A stretch of DNA of 19,160 bases, taken from Treponema sp. GTDB taxonomy: Bacteria; Spirochaetota; Spirochaetia; Treponematales; Treponemataceae. Position numbers and translations under genes: made by a program. Positions 15,490 to 19,160 of this stretch are shown in pieces (the first letter of the stretch is position 1; every line of letters begins with the position of its first letter). The notes under the pieces are model-generated. The model was not told the DNA's origin and made no database searches. It saw nothing but the letters and a program-made list of their open reading frames with translations. The DNA lies in contig JAEDGP010000038.1 in NCBI GenBank assembly GCA_016297405.1, forward strand, positions 1 through 19,160. Reading direction: 5' to 3'.

Positions 15490-15532
15490 AAAGAAAAATT
15501 AACCGCTCCAGCTAAAAATATATGAAGCGGTT
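15490..15532 (-). terminator. Terminator of the SemiSWEET-SGNH gene
   Basis: On the minus strand, AACCGCT (15526-15532) pairs with AGCGGTT (15501-15507), with a one-base mismatch and two more pairs inside, followed by AATTTTTCTTTT. It lies about 50 nt after the stop at 15583. Confidence 0.75.
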
Positions 15533-15582
15533 ATAATTTTATGACATTGCAAAACAGTTATTTACTTTGATTGCATAAAGAA

Positions 15583-16551
15583 TTATCCAACCAATGTTTC
15601 TTTTGCATTTACATTCATACTATGAAATGCGTAGCTATAAAATATTTCCGCTACATCACGAAGAGGTTTTCTGATTTTTAAGCCCATTGCATAAGCAAAT
15701 TCATTGGCAGCCTTTGTAGCTTCTGGATTCCAAAGTTTTGCATTTTCAAGATTTATAAAAACAGCTTTTTCGGTCTGTGCAATTGCATTTATATGAGCAT
15801 TCATAAGTGCCAATTTTTTGTTTCCTGCAGGATTATTTATAGAAATCAACGCAATTCTACAATCTTTATTCACCGCCTTTATTTCATCAAGCAAAGTAAG
15901 ATAATAATTATCAAAAGCTGCGGAATCATTCTGGAATAAAGAAATATCATTTTCTCCAAGATGAATGATTATTCCTTCTGGAATCATTTTCGCAATATTT
16001 TTCTTAAAGTATTCCAAAGCTGCAGGCAACGTAATATTTTCACAACTCTTATTGTAAATATCAAAATTAAAATTATATTCTCTTGATAAATCTGCAACCG
16101 GAATATTTTTATCCAGACTGCCTCCAAACAGAATAACAGCGTTCTTATTTTCTACAAAAGATTTTTCTCCATTAATCAATTCATCCAAAGAATTTGTATA
16201 ATTAAGTTTTATTTCTTCCTTAGCCCTTTCAATATCCTTTATATCAAGCTTCTTAATCTTTATGTTTTTACTTCCTGAAGATTTTTTATCAAGCCGTTTA
16301 TTTCTGATATAAACAAAAACATTTGCAGAAACAATAGCCAGATTCAAAAAATAAACACCAAGAACATAATTAAATTGATTGTTTATAATCTTTGCAGAAA
16401 TGCCTGCAATGTAACCAGTAATTATTAAAATTATAAAAGCCAAACTTGTACCACTTGCAGTTTTTGCCCTGTAAGCCTTTACTACATTCAAAGGCCATGA
16501 AAAACCAAAACATACCAGCATTCCAGCTTCCAAAAGATGTGCTAAATTCAT
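15583..16551 (-). CDS. SemiSWEET/PQ-loop domain fused to SGNH-hydrolase-like domain
   Basis: The first 85 residues form a three-helix SemiSWEET-like bundle (helices about 4-24, 36-55 and 62-83) with the signature WPLNVVKAYRAKTASGTSLAF between the first and second. Such bundles dimerise to carry sugars or other small solutes. A Lys-rich linker (85-134) leads to a domain that looks like an SGNH/GDSL hydrolase: GGS at 143-145 in place of GDS, and GEND at 199-202, the block with the oxyanion asparagine. The C-terminal DxxH block is not evident; its expected place reads LWNPEATKAANEF, so esterase activity is doubtful. The domain should face the cytoplasm or periplasm depending on bundle orientation. 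The ATG at 16551 has AAAGGAG 8 nt upstream. Its 5' region is a stack of hairpins and a divergent two-component system follows. Confidence 0.8.
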   Translation of the reverse strand: MNLAHLLEAGMLVCFGFSWPLNVVKAYRAKTASGTSLAFIILIITGYIAGISAKIINNQFNYVLGVYFLNLAIVSANVFVYIRNKRLDKKSSGSKNIKIKKLDIKDIERAKEEIKLNYTNSLDELINGEKSFVENKNAVILFGGSLDKNIPVADLSREYNFNFDIYNKSCENITLPAALEYFKKNIAKMIPEGIIIHLGENDISLFQNDSAAFDNYYLTLLDEIKAVNKDCRIALISINNPAGNKKLALMNAHINAIAQTEKAVFINLENAKLWNPEATKAANEFAYAMGLKIRKPLRDVAEIFYSYAFHSMNVNAKETLVG

Positions 16552-16552
16552 T

Positions 16553-16570
16553 TCTTACACTCCTTTAAAA
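16553..16570. repeat. 18-bp direct repeat, copy 1 (active RBS of the SemiSWEET-SGNH gene)
   Basis: TCTTACACTCCTTTAAAA; its complement carries the Shine-Dalgarno AAAGGAG used by the gene at 16551. An exact copy lies at 16704-16721. Confidence 0.85.
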
Positions 16571-16709
16571 AGTCAAGAAGATTGTTTCAACAATCGATTG
16601 ACTTTTTACGCTGTTCCGTAATGTAATGAGGAACAGCAGTTCAATAATAAGTTTGCAACGCAAACTTCAGGTAAGATAAAGCCGCGCTATTTTAGCGGTT
16701 TTATCTTAC
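16567..16709. promoter_or_regulatory. Leader of four stacked hairpins before the SemiSWEET-SGNH gene
   Basis: Four stem-loops follow one another. (a) AAAAAGTCAA (16567-16576) with TTGACTTTTT (16598-16607), with an inner stem GATTGT/ACAATC; its T-rich arm abuts the Shine-Dalgarno on the minus strand. (b) GCTGTTCC (16610-16617) with GGAACAGC (16630-16637). (c) AAGTTTGC (16649-16656) with GCAAACTT (16660-16667), loop of 3. (d) GTAAGATAAAGCCGC (16671-16685) with GCGGTTTTATCTTAC (16695-16709), a 15-pair stem with one G-T pair. It could be a regulatory leader (attenuator) or an inserted hairpin element. I recognise no known riboswitch core. Confidence 0.65.
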
Positions 16710-16721
16710 ACTCCTTTAAAA
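16704..16721. repeat. 18-bp direct repeat, copy 2
   Basis: Exact copy of 16553-16570. On the minus strand it carries AAAGGAG but is followed by TAAAACCGC rather than an ATG, so it looks like a dead ribosome binding site. Together the two copies bracket the hairpin block. Confidence 0.85.
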
Positions 16722-16748
16722 CCACTTATAAAATAGTTTTTAATTAGT

Positions 16749-16868
16749 AATCAGACTGAAACACTACTATCAAGCAGTTCTCAATCTTTTTATTACAACA
16801 ACATCATAGCAATCAGACAAAAAATCTCAATTTTTTGAAAGAAAAGAATTTTATTTTAACTAATCAGA
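16749..16868. promoter_or_regulatory. Three AATCAGA boxes in the divergent intergenic region
   Basis: AATCAGAC at 16749-16756 and 16811-16818, and AATCAGAT at 16862-16869, all in the same orientation, spaced about 62 and 51 bp. They lie between the hairpin leader and the sensor kinase gene and could be binding sites for the adjacent response regulator; an AT-rich background makes chance possible. The kinase promoter may use TATGAT at 16905-16910, but no good -35 is seen. Confidence 0.3.
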
Positions 16869-16921
16869 TTTTTTTTACTTACAAAAGTTCTTTATTTTTT
16901 TATTTATGATAAACTTAAAAT

Positions 16922-18160
16922 ATGAAAAAAAAGAATCTCGGCAATCTCAATTCCATTCGCAAAGCTATTCAGCGGACTCAGCTTATTCTTATTATTTCCA
17001 TTACAATTTTTTTAAGCATTGGCGGTTTTTTTATCAATCTGCATATCAACAACAAAACTTTAGATCAAAATCTTCAGAATACTGCAGAACTCATTACAAG
17101 GCTTTATTCTTTTTCCAGAGATTTTTCTCAAGAGGATTTATGCGATTATATGGACAAAGTCGTTCAAAACCTGTCTGACGTAGATATCATCTCCATTATT
17201 GGATCAGACAACATTCGAAAATATCATACACATCACAACTTAATAAATACGAAATATAACGGAACAATTCCTGATTTTAAAAACCACCAGAACAATTATT
17301 ACACAGAAAGCAATATCGGTCCTTCTGGACCCCAACTAAGAACCTATGCCGCAGTTTATGATTCCCAGGGTGATTATAGCGGCTTTATAATGATAATCCG
17401 CCTTAAAACTTCTATTTCCGCAATTACTACACATATACTCATATTATTTCTCATTGTTACTCTTTCCGCTATTATCATTGAAATCGCAATTTCAGGATTT
17501 TTCTCACGCAAAATAAAAAAAGAATTTCTAGCCTTTACAGAAGATTTTGAAGGTACAAAATTTCTTGTAGATTCAATGAGAGCAAACAATCACGACTTTA
17601 CAAACAAACTCCATGTAATTTTAGGATTAATTCAGATTGGACAATACGATAAAGCAGTTTCTTATATTCAGAACATTTCAATAATCCAAAGAGAAACTAT
17701 TAGCAAAGTTATGAATTCCATTGAAAACCCTTCTTTCGCAGCCTTAATCGTAGGAAAAATAGCACGTTCATCAGAATGTAATGTAAAATTCATTTTGAAC
17801 GAGGGCTCGTGTTTAAAAAATGAAGACATTTCTATACCTTCCGAAGCTCTTGTTACTATAACCGGAAATCTTATTGATAATGCACTGGACTCTATGAACA
17901 AGGATACATCAAAAAATGAGAAAGAACTTTCGCTGGGAATATACACAAGACCAGGTGAACTACTGATTATCGTAAAAGACACAGGAACAGGCATTCCAGA
18001 GGAAATAAAAGAAAAAATTTTTGAAAACGGATTTTCCACAAAAGGCCAAGGACGAGGAATCGGTCTATATCACGTAAAGCAGCTTGTATCCAGTCTTGGA
18101 GGAACAATTACAGTTGAATCACAGGTTGGAACAGGAACCTGCTTTATGGTAAATTTATAA
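16922..18160 (+). CDS. CitA/DcuS-type sensor histidine kinase
   Basis: This 412-residue membrane kinase has helices at about 20-41 and 168-194 enclosing an extracytoplasmic sensor of about 125 residues. That sensor contains KYHTHHNLINTKYNG (100-114), at the place where CitA/DcuS proteins have the R-x-S-H-P ligand-binding segment. The phospho-acceptor is H224 in NNHDFTNKLHVILGLIQ, the SpoOB-type H-box of the CitA family. The ATPase domain shows NLIDNALDS (316-324), DTGTGIPE (353-360) and GQGRGIGLYHV (375-385). The cytoplasmic PAS domain usual in DcuS/CitA between the second helix and the H-box is missing. Ligands of the family are mostly di- or tricarboxylates; here unknown. The ATG has no Shine-Dalgarno. 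It is 71 nt upstream of its response regulator. Confidence 0.93.
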   Translation: MKKKNLGNLNSIRKAIQRTQLILIISITIFLSIGGFFINLHINNKTLDQNLQNTAELITRLYSFSRDFSQEDLCDYMDKVVQNLSDVDIISIIGSDNIRKYHTHHNLINTKYNGTIPDFKNHQNNYYTESNIGPSGPQLRTYAAVYDSQGDYSGFIMIIRLKTSISAITTHILILFLIVTLSAIIIEIAISGFFSRKIKKEFLAFTEDFEGTKFLVDSMRANNHDFTNKLHVILGLIQIGQYDKAVSYIQNISIIQRETISKVMNSIENPSFAALIVGKIARSSECNVKFILNEGSCLKNEDISIPSEALVTITGNLIDNALDSMNKDTSKNEKELSLGIYTRPGELLIIVKDTGTGIPEEIKEKIFENGFSTKGQGRGIGLYHVKQLVSSLGGTITVESQVGTGTCFMVNL

Positions 18161-18231
18161 AAAACAATTTTATGTAAGAAACGCGAATAAAATATAAACA
18201 AAAATTAATGTTCGCAGGAGTTCATAAATAG

Positions 18232-18915
18232 ATGAATTATTCTGTCTTAATAGTAGAAGATGATCCAATGGTTTCTATGATAAACGAACAATATGTTCTT
18301 AAATGCTCAGATTTTATAATAGCAGGAACTTGCCGTAACGGACAGGAAGCAATTGAATTTCTAAAAGCCCAGAAAGCAGATTTAATACTTCTTGATGTTT
18401 TTATGCCTGTTATGAATGGCGTTGAAACCTTAAAAAAAATCCGTGAATTACAGATTTCTTCAGACGTAATTATGATAACAGCTGCAAACGACACAACCAC
18501 AATAGAAGAAACAATGCATCTTGGTGTTTTAGATTATTTAATCAAACCTTTCGCTTATGAGCGCTTCAATGTTTCTCTTCAAAAGTTTAAAAATAAAATG
18601 CACGTCATGGAAGGAAATCAAAATCTTGACCAGAAAAGCCTGGATTCGCTGATTTCAAACAAAACAACTTTTTCAATATCAGAAGATGCAGACATATTAC
18701 CAAAAGGTATTCAAAAGACCACATTATCTCACATTCATAATTATTTTAATCAAACCCTAAACTGGCAATCAGTTGACATGATTGCAGACGCACTTGGAAT
18801 ATCCGTAGTTACAACCCGCAACTATCTTAACTATCTTGTAAAAAAAGGCTTCATTCTGGAAGACATAAACTACAACACAGGCGGAAGACCAAGTATGCTC
18901 TATAAAAAAAAATAA
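18232..18915 (+). CDS. CitB/DcuR-type response regulator
   Basis: The receiver domain (about 1-120) has the acidic pocket D10/D11, phospho-acceptor D55 in LLDVFMP, T83 and K105. A linker leads to a C-terminal DNA-binding domain with a helix-turn-helix at about 180-207 (SVDMIADALGISVVTTRNYLNYL) and a wing-like GGRPSMLY, as in CitB/DcuR/MalR regulators. Length, 227 residues, is normal. The ATG at 18232 has AGGAG about 11 nt upstream, a long spacing. It is almost certainly phosphorylated by the kinase encoded just upstream. No dicarboxylate transporter gene is close; the divergent SemiSWEET-SGNH gene is the only obvious nearby target. Confidence 0.94.
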   Translation: MNYSVLIVEDDPMVSMINEQYVLKCSDFIIAGTCRNGQEAIEFLKAQKADLILLDVFMPVMNGVETLKKIRELQISSDVIMITAANDTTTIEETMHLGVLDYLIKPFAYERFNVSLQKFKNKMHVMEGNQNLDQKSLDSLISNKTTFSISEDADILPKGIQKTTLSHIHNYFNQTLNWQSVDMIADALGISVVTTRNYLNYLVKKGFILEDINYNTGGRPSMLYKKK

Positions 18916-18957
18916 TGCTATTAAATAAGTAATAAAACTAACAGTCATTGAGTCCTT

Positions 18958-18985
18958 TTCCTGAGCCTGTCGAAGGGCTCAGGAA
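18958..18985. repeat. REP-like palindrome, second locus
   Basis: A perfect 10-bp inverted repeat, TTCCTGAGCC (18958-18967) and GGCTCAGGAA (18976-18985), around the loop TGTCGAAG. The left arm plus loop is identical to the unit tandemly repeated at 54-99. It lies between the convergent response regulator and glmS genes and could stabilise or end both mRNAs, although no T-tract follows. Confidence 0.8.
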
Positions 18986-19094
18986 CCACTCGTCGAAATA
19001 AACATAACAATAAACGAAATGTTTTCAACACAACTCAATAACCGCAGAACATATTTTTCAGGCAACCAGATTAATTTTAAGCAAAAACAGACTT

Positions 19095-19160
19095 TTATCT
19101 GGTTTTAACGCTTTTTGCCAGATTTCTAGGCTGATCCACATCACAACCCAATTCTTTTGC
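19095..19160 (-). CDS. glmS: Glutamine-fructose-6-phosphate aminotransferase, C-terminal end (partial)
   Basis: The window edge cuts this gene; only the last 21 codons and the stop are present. They read AKELGCDVDQPRNLAKSVKTR, and the DVDQPRNLAKSV core is the characteristic C-terminus of GlmS, the enzyme that makes glucosamine-6-phosphate for peptidoglycan precursors. An 8-bp inverted repeat (19064-19071 with 19097-19104) overlaps the stop but lacks a T-run. Confidence 0.85.
   Translation of the reverse strand, partial: AKELGCDVDQPRNLAKSVKTR

Noticed and set aside
16567..16709. Known riboswitch or T-box in the hairpin leader
   Set aside because: No conserved riboswitch core or T-box sequence is visible; the stems are simple perfect inverted repeats.
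19064..19104. Terminator at the end of glmS
   Set aside because: The 8-bp inverted repeat has a 25-nt loop and is not followed by a T-run on the minus strand.
1..19160. tRNA or rRNA genes, prophage or plasmid functions
   Set aside because: I saw no cloverleaf with a CCA end, no rRNA-like sequence, and no integrase, replication or phage structural genes.

Overview
The window is about 19 kb of bacterial chromosome, AT-rich and mostly coding. It looks like a spirochaete of the genus Treponema. The grounds are a glutamyl-tRNA synthetase, SH3-repeat secreted proteins and a prenyltransferase/TPR/RseC-like/unknown/solute-binding gene string that all read as treponemal, plus short palindromic repeats and GC-rich hairpin clusters between genes. 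This assignment rests on recall of protein families, not on a search; no rRNA or tRNA gene is present to confirm it, and I cannot name the species.

Layout. (1) 1-171: a palindromic repeat cluster downstream of gltX. (2) 172-1749, minus: gltX with a clear promoter. (3) 1750-2102: a non-coding gap holding a GC-rich cluster of hairpins. (4) 2103-4076, plus: a D-lactate-type dehydrogenase, the broken end of an SH3-domain gene, and an intact secreted two-SH3 protein. (5) 9253 down to 4083, minus: a tight five-gene operon with overlapping or close ends: polyprenyl synthase, TPR protein, RseC-like membrane protein, a large unknown protein, and a secreted OppA-like solute-binding protein. (6) 15300 down to 9321, minus: a Na/Pi-cotransporter carrying a C-terminal PhoB-type DNA-binding domain, a small nitroreductase, a multi-pass membrane protein, and a cytoplasmic GH13 alpha-glucan hydrolase, each with its own promoter-like sequence. 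(7) 15583-16551, minus: a SemiSWEET/PQ-loop domain fused to an SGNH-hydrolase-like domain, behind a leader of stacked hairpins. (8) 16922-18915, plus: a CitA/DcuS-type sensor kinase and its CitB-type response regulator, divergent from gene 7. (9) 18958-18985: another copy of the left-hand palindrome. (10) 19095-19160, minus: the last 21 codons of glmS.

The most unusual item is the 667-residue protein at 13297-15300. One unbroken reading frame joins a Na+/phosphate cotransporter membrane domain, a PhoU-like helical domain and a complete OmpR/PhoB winged-helix domain, with no receiver domain. It could be a transporter that is itself a membrane-bound transcription factor, bypassing the usual PhoR-PhoB relay. 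Second is the SemiSWEET-SGNH fusion, next to an orphan-looking two-component system and a 133-bp hairpin block bounded by an exact 18-bp direct repeat. A third theme is translation start: two genes (9253 and 11138) have a -10 hexamer ending exactly 6 nt before the ATG and no Shine-Dalgarno, which predicts leaderless mRNAs, while neighbouring genes have good Shine-Dalgarno sites.
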